Below are positions 42,951-55,800 of a stretch of 64,000 nucleotides of DNA, piece by piece. This DNA is from Phytophthora sp. 'mugwort'. Lineage: Eukaryota; Oomycota; Peronosporomycetes; Peronosporales; Peronosporaceae. The notes below the pieces were generated by a model. That model was given only the letters and a program-made list of their open reading frames with translations. It made no database searches and was not told the DNA's origin. Location: contig JAUCEF010000008.1 in the NCBI GenBank assembly GCA_033558025.1, forward strand, positions 2,604,001 to 2,668,000, given 5' to 3'. Made by a program: the position numbers and the translations under genes. How positions within the stretch are numbered: the stretch's first letter is position 1; each line of letters begins with the position of its first letter.

Positions 42951-44084
42951 ATGATATGCCATTTCGAAGTTTCGTCCTTTGACGACTGGATTGAGCGCTT
43001 CCCGGTCGCGTCTACAGTGGGAGAGCTTTACCTGATCCTCATTTTGGTTCTTTCGTGGCGCTACGTGACAGCGAGAACAAACAAACAAAGAAGCCGTGAA
43101 TTAGCGAGGGAGTATTTCCAGTATCTCGATGACGTCGACTCCGACAACTTACACGCAGACTAGGGAGTCGATTGACTTAATATGTGACTTGATCGGTGGT
43201 GGGCATCGCGTTTTTATTAACAACAGTGATCATCAGCAGGCTCCGATATGGCTACAGCTCGCTGTAGTCCTCGACCGCTTCGAACAAACAGAACAGAACT
43301 TAGCTCGGACGCACCGATACCATATGAGAGGGTTGGTGCGGGAACCTTGCACTTGTACACGGCTCGTGTAGTGGTTGCCCTGATGGACCTATCCAACGAC
43401 TACATTAAGTGGACCGACGAGGAAGCGAGAAACCAGATTTCGCGGCGAATGAAGCGCGATGGATTTTTGGGCTGCGTCGAATTCATTTACGGCAATACGT
43501 TTCTTCATCGCTCGAAGCCCCGGATCAGATGGGCAGTGTTTCTTTGGCATAAAAATATCGGTACAGCTTAAACGGCCAAGTGATATGCGATGACCGCCGA
43601 TGAATTCTTTCGTTTTACGGTGGATGGCCCAGTTCATGCGCTGACAGCACAGTTTATCGTGAGATGGGTTTATCCAAGGATACCAACAAGTCCTATTTAT
43701 TTAGCCCAGGCCCGTACTTGTTGGCAGACTCGGTATATCCGGCAGACAAAGCGCACAACACCTTTGTGCCGGATTACATAGAAAACCGACCTGGTATTGA
43801 AATGAGGCATTCGACACCTGTATTGCGCATGTTCGTGTCGTCAATGAGCGCACGATTGACGTTCTTAAAGGTCGGTAGTCGTCGCTTAAAAGAAATTCCA
43901 AATCAAGGTGATAGAAGACATTCAGCGCGTTCAACGGTGGATAACCGCATGCGTCGTTTTACACAATTTGTTTTTGCTGATCATCATCAGGGATACCTGG
44001 ACGTCGGAAAAAGAACCCTCTTCGTCCGATGAAGAGGACATGAAGTGGGTCGACGATGATACATTCCTTTTCGTGGCCAACTAA
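42951..44084 (+). pseudogene. Second PIF/Harbinger DDE transposase, frameshifted
   Basis: An N-terminal helical part ends EYFQYLDDVDSD. After frame changes come ICDLIGGGHRVF, the segment YTARVVVALMDLSNDYIKW, and RRMKRDGFLGCVEFIYGNTF. The latter corresponds to the family's GFIDGT catalytic motif but has Tyr where the catalytic Asp should be. The block MGLSKDTNKSYLFSPGPYLL with DSVYPA (expected D.AYP) and the C-terminal WVDDDTFLFVAN follow. Frame breaks lie near 43150, 43300, 43540 and 43850. It is a separate copy from the element at 39.1-41.6 kb and on the opposite strand. Confidence 0.7.
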
Positions 44085-44269
44085 AGCTCGTGCTGTTGCA
44101 CGAGGGCGTGAACCGGGGAAAACAAATTCTGTGGTACGGAGGACTCCGAGCGTTGGCACCATTTCGTAACTGGCGTTGTTGTATTCTCAAAATCCTCTTC
44201 TCGGCTTCGAACGTTAACGTTACTCGGGTCGGTCTAACGCAACTATCATGAAGCCGAATTACTAATGAT

Positions 44270-45813
44270 CTACTCGTTTGCAGAGCACACCGACAACCAA
44301 TCCTGGAGGCCCCAGTAGCCAACCCCACACACAAGTTCAGGATCAACGCAATTTGGTCGTAAACTTGGGCCAAATCCCTTATTTTGCGTTGCCGCCTTGC
44401 CTTGGTTGACCAGGGCGAGAATAATCTCGCGGCTCTCGGACGCCTTGCGCACACCTGCTTCTTCTTGAAGTCACTTACGCTCCAGTACCAGCTGATTCTG
44501 CTTCTCTCCCTGCTCCTCACTTCATTTCCACTTGTCGAACACCAATTGCTTGTAAAGAAATCCTGTTGCATCTCCTGTATTTTTAAGCTGGCTTCCATGT
44601 GAGAGTGGGGAGCGATAGGTTTCGTGTCGTGACTTGACAGCCTCTTTTTCGCTCCGCCACACTCCTGCGCAGATTTTACTCGAAGCGTCAGCAGATCGTT
44701 TTGTTCCCAAATTACTTGAAGCCGGCTTGCATGGATTGGAGCCTGCTGCCCCAGCAGGTCTGCTTATCAGAGCTCTTGTGGTCGATCCACCTGAGACCGC
44801 CTTATGTGTTTCGTCGCTATCAGCAGTGTTGTCGAGAAGGCAATCTTCGTCTGATTCACCATTCGCGACATCAAATAGACCTTCGGCTAACCCGCAAGTC
44901 TTGGCTCATCCCAAACGGAACGTTCGCTGGACCCGTCGCAATTCCGCAGGAGGAGGAGCATCTACTTGACCACTTTGAACAGCGGCGAAAATGCTGCTTG
45001 TAGAAATTACGTCGTCGTTATTAGCATCGTTATGGTCTTGTTTCGTGCGTCAGAAGTGGACCAATAGATAGATCGAAGCAGGCAAGACTGCCACCGCCTC
45101 CCTCTGCAATGCAGGTCATAGGGCCCGTGTAACAGTCACAGCCAAATCTCCGCCTTTGGTTGGCCCACCGTCTCTATTCTTGTCTTGGGGAAGGCGGACA
45201 CCATATTGCAGTTTCACGTCTAGTTTCATTACGAATATCGTTACTGTAGTCAGTACTCACATCTGTCGATATTATCATTGAGGTTTCTTTCACCGTCATC
45301 ACCCCTAGGAGGGTAACCAGTGCCAGCATCAGCTCTACGCATGGCAAGTTCAGCTGGAAGACCGAGCTCAATCGCTCCAACAGGCGTAATGTTAGGCTTC
45401 CCACCAAAATTCGCCTTTATACGCCAACATTCTGGACATTTCGCCTCCAGTTTCTCATCGACTATCTTGATCCCGTTGCCGTGATCGCGTTTGGTCAACC
45501 ACAATCCAGTCCGGTGAAGCTGGCGTCGAGAGTTTATCTCAACTTCTTCATGTAGGTTCGCCACCAACTCTAGAGTCGGTCGCAGGTGAGGAAGTTTCCG
45601 GTGCTCTGTGCTGGCGTAAAATTGGTTGGTCATGTCTTCGAAGGCAGCACTGTTGGTCAGCTTGGGCGGTACCGCAGCCTTCGGTTTCTTGTCCGTGCCG
45701 TAGATGACCTTGAAGTTTGCATCGATCTCGATCCAATCCACCAGCACTTCGTAGTCTGCAGTAGACATGTACACCTCCGAGCGTTCGGACGAGACGTTGC
45801 GTTTCGTAGTCAT
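44270..45813 (-). pseudogene. Harbinger accessory (Myb/SANT-like) protein, partner of the 43-kb transposase
   Basis: Begins at ATG 45813 (MTTKRNVSSERSEVYMSTAD). The N-terminal 187 codons are open and contain DYEVLVDWIEIDANFKVIYG, typical of the Myb-like accessory proteins of oomycete Harbinger elements. The protein continues in other frames through an acidic Ser/Asp segment (near 45000-44830) to a helical Glu/Lys/Arg-rich C-terminus near 44270-44540. It faces the transposase at 42951-44084 tail to tail, as expected for one element spanning about 42.9-45.9 kb. Confidence 0.5.
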
Positions 45814-46455
45814 GGCTAGATACTATAAAAAGAAGGCAGAGTTACGACGGGAACGACAACAGCATTAAAAAAAAAAAATTAACTTAATGTTTGGTGGGTC
45901 TTTGAGAGAGCAAGCGATCATATTGATGAAGCGCGCAGCTTCAGTTGTGAGTGGCGGTGCCTGCAACCACGTTGTGGCATTGGTGGTCACAGCCGGATAG
46001 AGATGGTAGCAGCCTGGCAGCGACCACGGCGTCAGGGAATTTTCTTACCGTTGAAGGTTGCCGTTACCGTTTGCTGTATGGGGATATTGTTTGGCGGTTG
46101 GGTAAATAGTGTTGTCAAGGATGCGTCTCGTCCAGCCCCGGCGTACCAGTAGAAACCGGTATGGCCTTCAAGTCCGTGGAGCCATAATCACTTGTGATTA
46201 TGGGACACTGATGATGACACATGGATTACGGACGCTGTTGACGTATCGACGATTACGCACACGTGGGTACAAGATTGTTGGTACAAGATGGGGATACGAC
46301 GCGTCACGCGCTGATGGCTGGAAGACTCAATAGACAGTAAGGAATCCAGTAGAGTGTATCCAGTAGGTAGAAGAGAGGCTTAGAGTAGCTTAGCGAACTA
46401 ATGACCGAATCAATCACTTTGCATTTTGCTCTAAGGACCACAAGCATTTTGGTTA

Positions 46456-47870
46456 TGAGCCCAAGCCCCGCAGACTCTGCCCAAGACTTTGACTACGCCT
46501 TCGCCATAGACAACCCACACTACGACCGCTCGCATCAAGTTCGACGAAACCAACTTCCACACGTGGAAGTTCAAGATGCAAATGGTGCTCGAGGAGCGCA
46601 ACCTGTGGGAAGTCGTATGCGGTGATACAAAGGTGGAAAACCGCACCACGGCATTGGATCAAGCAGCATTCAAGCGAAAGTCGCGCAAGGCGATGGCGAT
46701 CATCTGCCTCGCGTTAGAGGATTCGCAGCTACCGTTGGTCCGGTCGGCGAGTGGCGCGCATGATACATGGCCAAGGCTGGAAGGACACTTCGAGAAGAAG
46801 AGCTTGGCCAATAAGCTCTTCCTTCGTCGACGTTTCTTCACGACGATGATGAACGAAGGTGATGATGTGCTGGAGCACATCAACAAGATCAAGATGCTGG
46901 CGGAACAGCTCGACGTGATGGGCGCTCCGGTCAGCGAAGCCGACTTGGTGATCACGCTTCTGGGAAGTCTCAGCGAATCGTACCAGTTCCTCATCACGGC
47001 GTTGGAGTCAAGGGTCGACTCGCTGTCGTGGGAAATCCTGACGTCTCGATTGCTGCATGAGGACATGAAGCGCAAGGAGCAAAGTTCTGGTGTTGATGGC
47101 ACCACGCACGGACAAGCGTTCATGACGAGCGACAGCGGAAAGCACAAGGGTCATCAGGTGCCGAAGATGAGTGCTTGCCACTACTTGGCGAACAAGGGCA
47201 TTGGATCGCCAAGAGCCCTGTGAGGATTCGCGAGAATGCGGGACGCCAGAAACCGCAGCGTGCAAGCGTCGCTCAAGTAGAAGAAGAATCGGGTGACTAC
47301 CTGTTCTCGGTTGGTGGCAAGGGCACCAAGTCGAGTGAAGCTTGGCTGGTCGACTCGGTGCGACGCAGCACATGACGTACTCGAAAGAGTACATGGAGAA
47401 TTACAAGAGGATCTCTTCGGTGGACGTACGCCTCGCGGACGATGGTGTTGTTCAAACGGTGGGGACCGGCGACATTGTGATGTCGATGAAGACGCCACAA
47501 GGGATCAAGAAGGGTGTGCTTACCAGCGTGTGGCACATCCCGAAGTTGTCAGGGAACTTGTTCTCCGTTGGACGCTTCACCAAGGATGTTGGTCCGGTTA
47601 CGTTCGAATCCGACGGATGCTTCACCACGGCAAGAAGCATCAAGTGGAAGCTTGGTGAGCGCGCGGGCAAGGGACTGTTCAGGTTGTGCATGACTCCGAT
47701 CATGCCGGACGAGGCCAACATGTCGAGCTCGAAGGATCGCAATGGGGACACCACTTCGTACCTCTGACACCTTCGACTTGGACACATTGACCACGGCGGT
47801 ATAGACGCCAACGTCAAGAAGGACTACGGCGTTGGGATTGACATGGCGGTAGTGAAGAATTGGGAGCTAC
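46456..47870 (+). pseudogene. Ty1/Copia retrotransposon fragment (gag and protease)
   Basis: The gag segment (UBN2 type) contains NFHTWKFKMQMVLEERNLWE and HINKIKMLAEQLDVMGAPV, mostly in the frame 46576-47223. The protease region has AWLVDSV followed by QHMTYSKEYMENYK, in two frames (intact members have DSGA). GAG-pre-integrase sequence (IPKLSGNLFSVGRF, then HLRLGHIDHGG) follows. Similarity stops at about 47870 in KNWEL-like sequence, so integrase and reverse transcriptase are missing, cut by or adjoining the hAT element. The leader at 45830-46455 probably contains decayed LTR sequence, but no LTR pair was found. Confidence 0.75.
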
Positions 47871-48077
47871 GTAAATTTAATGTGCATTTATCTACTTCCA
47901 TTATGTATGGGAGACTCCTGTAGATTCGCTGACCATTATGTATGTAGCGACTTCTTACATATGCATTACTAACGGGTGATTTCGTAATTACGTTTATCGC
48001 TTACAACCAACCATTCGCAGCTGCCAGGTCTCCGAACACTTCGTCCAAACATAATTAATTTGGCCCTAGGCCTGGCA

Positions 48078-49850
48078 ATGGGCGACATCAACCTCTCTAG
48101 GTCCGCTTCTGCTAGTCATATATTTTCACAGAAGCGAATTGCTTTCTTCTATTTTTCCCCGTGCCTGGACGACAACAGCGAGTCTACAACCTATTACAAA
48201 TGTAAGGTATGCTCCACAGTGCACAAGCAGCCCATGGGCAGAGGCACGACAAACCTCAATCAGCATATTCGGCTCAAACATGCCAATTTCGAGGCCGAAA
48301 TGCTTGCTGCTGGTCCCGGCAAGACCGACTCACTTCTGCCTTGGATTAGCAAAACAAGCGCAGAATCGTTTTGGTTGGCTGGGGTGGACGATTTTCGGTA
48401 GTCTACCGTTCAGCTTTTGCGAGCAAAATAGGACGAGGAGGTACGAAATAACCAATTTTTACGTCCCGGCTTGAAACTTAATTTTGTTTTTTTATTTTCA
48501 ATATATAGGTACGCGATCTTTCTCAAATTTGCTCCGAAACGCTTAAAACAGATATGCAAAAAGTCACCGAAGCGGTGGAAGCTAAAATTTCTGCAGAGAT
48601 GCCTCAAAAGTTTGGTCTAATTTTGGATGGCTGGACCCATGCCTCAGAGCATTTTATCGCTGTATTTGCGTGCTACGAAGTCGACGGAGTGCCGTACCGA
48701 CCGCTATTGGCAATGACACCGGTACTAGAGCCACCAGAGGAGGCAGTGGATGATGTGGTAATTACTCACAACGCAAGGGCGCACCGTGAGGCCATAATAC
48801 TAATTCTGGGGGTATTCGACAAGACAATCGACCAAGTTATATGCTTGGTTAGTGACAACTGCTCACTTAACAAGGAATTTGCTCGTATCCTCTGCGTCCC
48901 ATTAGTTGGCTCTGCAAGTCACCGCCTGAACCTGGCGGTCTTCACAGCACCCCTAGAAAGTGTGCTGAGCAATATCCAGACGCTGATGGTTCGCCTCCGC
49001 ACTCTCAACCATTCAGCAAAAATCAGGTAATCTTTATTATGTGATTTTTTATTAATCTTCTAAGTTTAATTAAGTCTTATGTTTATTTTTTAATTAAAAG
49101 GTTCAAGACGGAGCTTAGACCTAAACTTCGCCAAGTCACAAGGTGGAGATCTACGTACCACATGTTGAAACGGTACTTCGAATTACTGGAATTTATCGAT
49201 CGTGACGACGAAAGGCTGGTTGATTTTGTATCCCATCAGCCAGCGACAACAAGAAGCTGAATGTGTTACCTGAGACGCTGGGTACCGTGGAGTCGGTGTC
49301 CATGCGACTGCAGTCGGACGACGTAACACTATAGGGTTCTTTTCAACGCACTGCTCAAAGAAAAACCAGCGTTAAAGCGTTATCTGGGTACGTTTGTGTG
49401 GATGTGTTCGTATAATTTTTTTTATGCTTTTTTATTTTTTTTATATTTAAGGTGCTACGGCTAATATTGTGGCTAGTCCGGATTTTAAGTCTGCTTGCGT
49501 AAAAATACAGACTGGCAACATCACCTCAAGAGTCGCCAAAAAAAGCATGCCGCTCAAGCGTTTGAGCGGCAACCCGCTACAATCGCAACTTCTGAGAGTG
49601 CGAAGACGGTCAGCTTTGCTGCATTGGTTTTAAAGAAAGCTCGACTCGAATAAAAAAAAGCATTTACGACCAAGTTAACTTGATTCCGCCGACGTCCAAC
49701 CTTGCGGAACGCTTGTTCAGTGGTTCGTGCTACATACGGTATTGACCCCCACTCGCTACTACCCGTTTCGCTTCAGATGATTCTTTTTTCTTAGAGCTAA
49801 CGAGAGCTACAGGGATGTTCAAACTGTTCATAAGTGCATTGACTAGAAGA
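48078..49850 (+). pseudogene. BED-type hAT transposase remnant
   Basis: Starts at ATG 48078. A BED zinc finger (YYKCKVC, then TNLNQHIRLKH) is followed after a frame gap by the catalytic core: PQKFGLILDGWTHASEHFIA, then CLVSDNCSLNKEFARIL and SASHRLNLAV. A short intron-like gap of about 75 bp (49028-49101) with GTAATC..AAAG ends separates the next part (TRWRSTYHMLKRYFELLEF). The C-terminal dimerisation motif (PPTSNLAERLFS) lies at 49686-49721, after more frame breaks and internal loss. Flanking 8-bp duplications were not found. It abuts the truncated Copia fragment on the left. Confidence 0.75.
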
Positions 49851-50229
49851 TTGTATGCAAAAGGTCGACAATATAATAAACCCGTCGATTGATTAATCAG
49901 ATCAAGCTCGAGTGGTCTCGTATCGATCCAGCGTACATTAAGAAATTGGCACGAAGCGTGCCTAAAAGGTAGAATCAACGCGGGTCTAGCATTTTTTGTG
50001 AGTGAAGTAACAACGGCTACCGGTATTGTCATCAGTTTAGACCACAAAATGTACGAGTGTTTTGGAGGCACTCTCCATCATAACGAAGTTCCGAATTGTG
50101 AGACCAACCTTGACGGAGCAGTTACCAGACCACGTACTTCAATGCCCTATTCTACCAAGAGATGACGCGTTAAGTTGTACGAAGAAAAATGTCAATCTTG
50201 CGGCTGTGGTAATATCTGCCTTTGGAATC

Positions 50230-50880
50230 CAAAACTGTATCAGTTACATTAAAATGAAAAGCACCAAAAGTCACCCAGGGAGGTTACGCCGCTGATATTA
50301 CACGGCAGCAAACACTGCACCCCACGGACCTATGCAGAAGCTCAGCCGCATGCGTGCGCTAGATCGCGAGAAATTGACTCGAGCATGGTGCGACTGGCCA
50401 GTCCTATTCAGAACTTCCATTGTAGTAAATAATGAAAAGTACCGGAGTCAGCCCACACAGACACCCCGCCGCTGATATAGCATAGTAGCGAGGGCTACAC
50501 CCCACAAACCTCTATGCAGAAGCTCAATCGCGTGGAACGAAAAGCTCGAGCACGGAGCAACTAGACCTTGATCATGGCGACCATCGTGCTCCATTGGACC
50601 GTTTGTTTTCTACTAGATGCGTGTTTATATCGCCGTTTTTGTAATACTCCGAATCCCCAACCGTGGATGCATATTGGGTGATCCTACCAACACGGATTAC
50701 GATACCGTATGATTAAGGTATTATTGCTTCGTGCTCGAGGCATCTTCTTGCACGCGGTGGGCTTCTGCACAGATGTCCGTCGGGTGCGGTACTCGCTATT
50801 CATGCAATATCAGCGGCGTGGTCTGTGTGGGCTGACTTCAGTGCTTTTCATTTTAAGTGCGACTGATAGCTTTGTATTCA
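50230..50880. repeat. Three copies of a roughly 100-bp non-coding repeat (two direct, one inverted)
   Basis: Copies at about 50249-50345 and 50430-50525 share AATGAAAAG, CGCCGCTGATAT and ATGCAGAAGCTCA. A third copy at about 50765-50868 is inverted (GCTTCTGCACAGA, ATATCAGCGGCG, CTTTTCATT). Such direct plus inverted grouping suggests a fold-back/MITE-type or subterminal repeat family. The rest of 49.85-51.2 kb has no supported gene. Confidence 0.65.
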
Positions 50881-51237
50881 AAAGACAGCTATTAGATCGG
50901 CAATCTCTCCGTACAACTCAATTGTTGAAGTGGCACCGCTCTTGCACGGTTCGCTAACATATGTGGACCGAAGGAACAGTTCATCTTGAACCGTTCTCGA
51001 ATTGGATGATCACTCTTGGGTGGCTCGAAGGACCCAGAGCCGGTATGCACAAGTGCACGCTTAAAGATAACAAGGAAGTCAACAGGGAGTAGGCATTTAG
51101 GGAGACTTAACGGACAGGGTTAACCATTCTGATCTACTTACTTGGGCATTTGCCTACAACAACGCAAGCTCCATCTTAACAGGTTAACAGCCGCACCAAC
51201 AACCGGCCCCGGAACGGTCTGTCAAGAACGCTCACGC

Positions 51238-54200
51238 CATGGCGACGACCAAAAGAGCCGAAGGCCTCCTGGGTAGTGGGAACTACTTCCACTGGGAGTA
51301 TAACATGCGCATGACCCTTGTGCGAAAGGGACTGTTGGCTCATGTGGAGGTTGTCAAGCCGGAGAACGATATCACCGAGCCGTGTGGTGAACGACGCTAA
51401 GGCACTCGGCATCATTGCTCACACGGGTGGCAGACCGTATCTTGGTCTTATGTTGAGCTGCAACATAAGACCAAGATACGGTCTGCCACCCGGGCCATGC
51501 AGGCATGGGTACGTTTCGTGACTTCTACAACCGTACCACGCTCCACAACCGTGTCACGATGACGCGGATGTTGCACGAGTTCAAGAAGGAAAACGGCTCA
51601 GCTATGGCGAAGCATTTGGGCGCTTTCGAAGACTCGACATCGGACTCCAGACGCTTGGGGAGCAAGTCGACGAGGCACGGGAGCTTGTGTTGCTACCTAG
51701 CAGCCTTCCGTCGGAGTATGAGCTGATCGCGTCAATCATGGATAACGCCAAGGACACCACTCTCAATGACGTGAAGGAGAAGCTACTAAAAGAAACACAA
51801 ACGGTTGCAGATACCACGGGATGCACGTTCAACGTGAATGCTGGGCGCTTCAAGGGTGGCCGGGGTAACGCTTGCAAGGGAACGGTCCGCGGAAGAACGG
51901 CGGTGGCTTTATGGGCAAGTGCTTCAGGTGTAACCAGACTGGACACAAGAAGCGGGACTACTCGGAGCGGAACGGTGTCAGCACGGACGACGCCGTGTTT
52001 GCAGTGGGTGAGGAACGGTCTGCTGGATGGATTATTGACAGCGGTGCGTCGGCGCACATGACTCCTCACCGCAGCGATCTCTTCGAGTACGAGACGCTGG
52101 AATCGGGGATTGACGTGACGATTGCGGACGGCAAGAAGTTGCGCATGACTGGCCGTGGAATGGTGCGGTTGACCGGTCTGGACGGTATCCGGATCACGAC
52201 GAATGAGGTGCTGCACATCCCTGGACTTGACAGACGGTTACTGTCTGTGGGGAAGCTTGCCGAGCGTGACCTGAACGATGAATCCCAGCGTTCTTCGGCG
52301 TCATCTGGGGCACGGGCAGCACTATTTCCATGGGCAAGAAGGTCGACAAGGTGTACGTGCTCGACTGCCAGCAGAAGGACGCACGATTTGTGCAGTACTC
52401 TGAGGCTGATAGTGAGTAGGAGCTTTGGCACGCTCGCATGGGGCACCCAGCGAGAACGGTCTAGCCTAGACAAACCGTGCGACAACGGGTATGCCAACCG
52501 TGAACCGTGGTGTCAGAACGGTGTGCGGTGGATGCATGAAGGGGAAGCACGCGGTGGCACCGTTCCTATCGCGCTCACTGATCAAGACATCCCGCGTGCT
52601 GGGACCGGTGGACACTGATGTGATGGGACCTATGCGAACGGTCTCCAATGGCGCAGCTCGGTACATCCTAACGTTCGTAGACGACTATTTACGGTTCGTG
52701 GTAGCCTACTTCCTGATGGATAAGAGTGATGTCGCTGCCAAGCTGGTCGAATTCAAGGCGCTCTACGAGAACCAGTGGGGTAACGGTGAAAAAGTCTACG
52801 GTCGGGCAACGGCACGGAGTACGTGAACAAGAAGGCACCTGAAGTGTGCAATCGGAACGGTATCATTCACCAGCTGACTGGGCCTACAGGGCTTAACAAA
52901 ATGGGGTGGCGGAACGCATGAACCGTACCATCACGGAGAAGGCACGCAACATGTTGCACGGCGGTTGGACAAACGTGAAGTGAACGGTATATATGATATA
53001 CTTATGCCGGAGCAAGGCACGGTCATCAGTGTCACCAAGGACGATGATGTAGCAATGGAACCCATGCGAGTGGAGCGCCAGCATGTCCCGGATGAGCCGA
53101 TGCAAGACGTGGAGGAGCCCGTCCAAGACGTAGAGATGGACGAGATGGAACTGGGGCCAGAAGTGCAACTATCCCAGCTGCCGCCTCCGAAACCGTCCGC
53201 TTCTACCAGGTTAGAGTTGACCGAGTACCAATCTCCACCGCAACGTTACAAGATGATAGATTGGGGTGTTCCATCCGGAAGCGGAACGGTCGAGACGGTC
53301 GCGGAACTCTGTATTCCTCTTGGAGAACGGCGCCGACGAAGAAGATGATCTGAAGTCGGATGGCAGTGACGGACCACCGTCTCCTAAGCGGGCACGGATC
53401 GAGGAGGACGGACTCATCGGTGAGGCGGTACTGGCGTACGCAGCTAGCATCATAGACGCAATGGACCTGCCATCCACGTACGCGCAGGCGATGGCTAGCG
53501 GTGAAGCTGCTGCATGGCGCGATGCGATGGATGCTGAGTTATTATCGCATGAGCGGAAAGGCACGTGGACACCGGTTCCACGTGGAACGGATAGGCGTCC
53601 TATTGGCTGCCGTTGGGTCTTCGCGAAGAAGCGGGATGAGCACGGTCGGGTGATCCGCTATAAGGCACGGTTGGTTGCGAAAGGCTTCGAACAGAAGTAC
53701 GTTGTGGACTTCTTCGAGAAGTACTCACCTGTGGCGAACATGAATTCGATCGGGTCGTACTGGCGGTATGCGTTGTTGACGCTTACGTTATGAAACAGTC
53801 GGACACCGACATCGACGGCGTGGCAGAATGGTTTGGCCCGCAGAACGCATAGGCTCTGAACAACTCATGTGCTAGCTAACTTGAAGCTGTCTAAGGCCCA
53901 GTCGCCTGGAACGGATGCAGAGCGTGATGAGATGCGATCGAGACCGTACCGTTCCCTCGTCGGCTGCCTTCTCCACATCACGTCGTGTACGCGCCCGGAT
54001 GTGGCCTACATGGTAACGCAGCTATCGCGATTTTTGGAGAACCCCGGACTACAATATTGGCGAGCTGCAATTCGGGTACTGCGCTACCTGAAGACGACAC
54101 GTGAGTTCGGTATCGTGTACCAAGGTGGACGTCACGGTGGAAGCGTACACGGACGCTGACGGTCGCGATGATGTCGACTTACGGGGGGAGAGTCGTCCGA

Positions 54201-54316
54201 TTTGTGTACCGCAAGAGCAAGTCGACAGCGTCGATTTCCATTATGCGAGTCTGCACTTGGCGCCGCTGACCAGAAGAAAGAGTTTTAACTTGGATACATG
54301 TCGGACCAAGACTTGA
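51238..54316 (+). pseudogene. Ty1/Copia retrotransposon polyprotein, internally deleted
   Basis: Gag begins at ATG 51238 (MATTKRAEGLLGSGNYFHW). A zinc knuckle (GKCFRCNQTGHKKRD) follows, with Tyr where the last Cys belongs. The protease has WIIDSGASAHMT (52028). The integrase zinc region is damaged; integrase sequence includes LGPVDTDVMGPM (52590-52640). Reverse transcriptase has the block around GCRWVFAKKRDEHGRV, then VAKGFEQKY (53600-53700), and RNase H sequence includes a block ending LVGCLLHITSCTRPDVAYM (53950-54010). Large parts of integrase and reverse transcriptase, including the YVDD-type active site, are missing. A 69-bp palindrome interrupts gag at 51424-51492. No LTR pair was recognised. 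Confidence 0.85.
51424..51492. repeat. 69-bp perfect palindrome (32-bp arms, 5-bp loop) in Copia gag
   Basis: Bases 51424-51455 are the exact reverse complement of 51461-51492. The right arm is the expected gag coding sequence (HKTKIRSATRA follows); the left arm is its inverted copy and replaces the expected upstream codons. Confidence 0.93.
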
Positions 54317-54334
54317 AGTAACAATGGACGCAGA

Positions 54335-55800
54335 GTACCCAAATGGAAAAGTTTGTGAAACACAACGGTTTACTCTTCGTTAAGAATACAACGAGAGATA
54401 CTGTCTACCGTTTGTGTATTCCGAACCGCAACGCTCTACGTACGAATGTCATCACAGAATTCCATGATGGCAGCACGGCAGCGCATCCGGGTAGCCGTCG
54501 ACTTACCTAAAGCTGCCGCAATGGTATTGGTGGCCGACTATGTATCGTGACGTTCGAGAGTATGTCCGTACCTGTGAGACCTGAGAGATGGACGTCCAGC
54601 AGTCAGAAGAAGAAGGTCTTATGATGCCAACACCAATTGCTAAGGATTGCTGGGATGTTGTTTCGATGGACTTCATCACTAGATTGCCGGTATCGGAAGG
54701 ATTGATACTACCTTAGTTGCAATCGACAAAGTATTGAAACGCGCAAACTATGCACCTACCTACACGACGCAGATGCCCAGGACACAGCCAAAAGTTTTCT
54801 TTGATGCTGTTATCAGCCACCATGGTATGCCGATAGTAATTATCAGCGACCGTGACTCGAAATTCATTTCAGATTTCTGGAAGTCACTTATGAGGCTGAT
54901 GGATGTCAAGCTAAGTATGACCAAAGCTCACAGAGCTCAAGTTGATGGCCAGGCAGAACGTCAAGTCTTAGTATTTGAAGACGCTCTGAGATGCATTGTA
55001 TCGTATCATGGCGATGATTGGGTGGAGTATCTTGGAATCGTAGAATATGCCCATCAACGCTCGTTAACGGATCGACAAAACTTACTCCATTTGAGGTTGA
55101 CACAGGGCGTAAGGTGTCAAACCTAGTCACTGAAGATATGAGAGGTCTACTTCAGTCGGAGCATGATGTAACGATTGCAGATTTCGCAAGAAATTTTGTA
55201 AAAGAAAGACAAGAGATCGTAGAAGAAGCTCGCCAGAATCTCGAACAAGCTGAAGTCAGACAAAAGGAGTACTACGATCGCAAACGCCAAGAAGTCATCT
55301 TCAAAGAGGGTGACTTAGTGCTGCTCGACACGAAGCATTTTTCCTCGAAGACCGTTAATTACGATACGGAACTCAAGAAAGCAAAGCTAACGGCAAAGAA
55401 AGTCGGGTCTTTCGTGATCGAACGCATGATAAACAACAACGTGGCAAAACTGAATCTATCCAGCGTAATGAGGAGGATCAACTCTACGTTTAATGTCGAA
55501 CTCCTATCGCATCACAAGACCGACATGTCGGACTTCCCAAACCATCCGATACCGAAGGCTGTTCCGCTTATCGTCGACGAAGAAACTGAAGAGCAACTGT
55601 ACATCGTTAAGAAATTGCTAAGGGACCGCGTGAGACGTCGTAAGCGTCAATGGTTGGTCCAATGGCATATCTGCCTGAACAGGAAGCGATATGGGAGAAC
55701 GTGAGATACATTAAACATGTTTCACATTGGCAACAACTCCTTGAGGAATATCGCTGTCGCCAACGTGAACTCAACCAGGGTAGATGTCAGGCCGAGCACG
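54335..55800 (+). pseudogene. Ty3/Gypsy retrotransposon fragment with chromodomain (integrase part)
   Basis: Directly follows the Copia remnant. It contains the H2C2 zinc region (EFHDGSTAAHPGSRR, then a Cys pair around 54570), the rve catalytic core (VVSMDFITRLPVSEG, then IVIISDRDSKFISDFW and HRAQVDGQAERQ) and the integrase C-terminal part (ADFARNFVKERQ, EGDLVLLDTKHFS). A chromodomain ends the protein (YIVKKLLRDRVRRRKRQWLV, then EQEAIWENVRYIKH across a frameshift near 55670). This is a chromovirus-type Gypsy. Protease, reverse transcriptase and RNase H are absent. Several frame breaks lie at 54510, 54690 and 55090. Confidence 0.85.
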
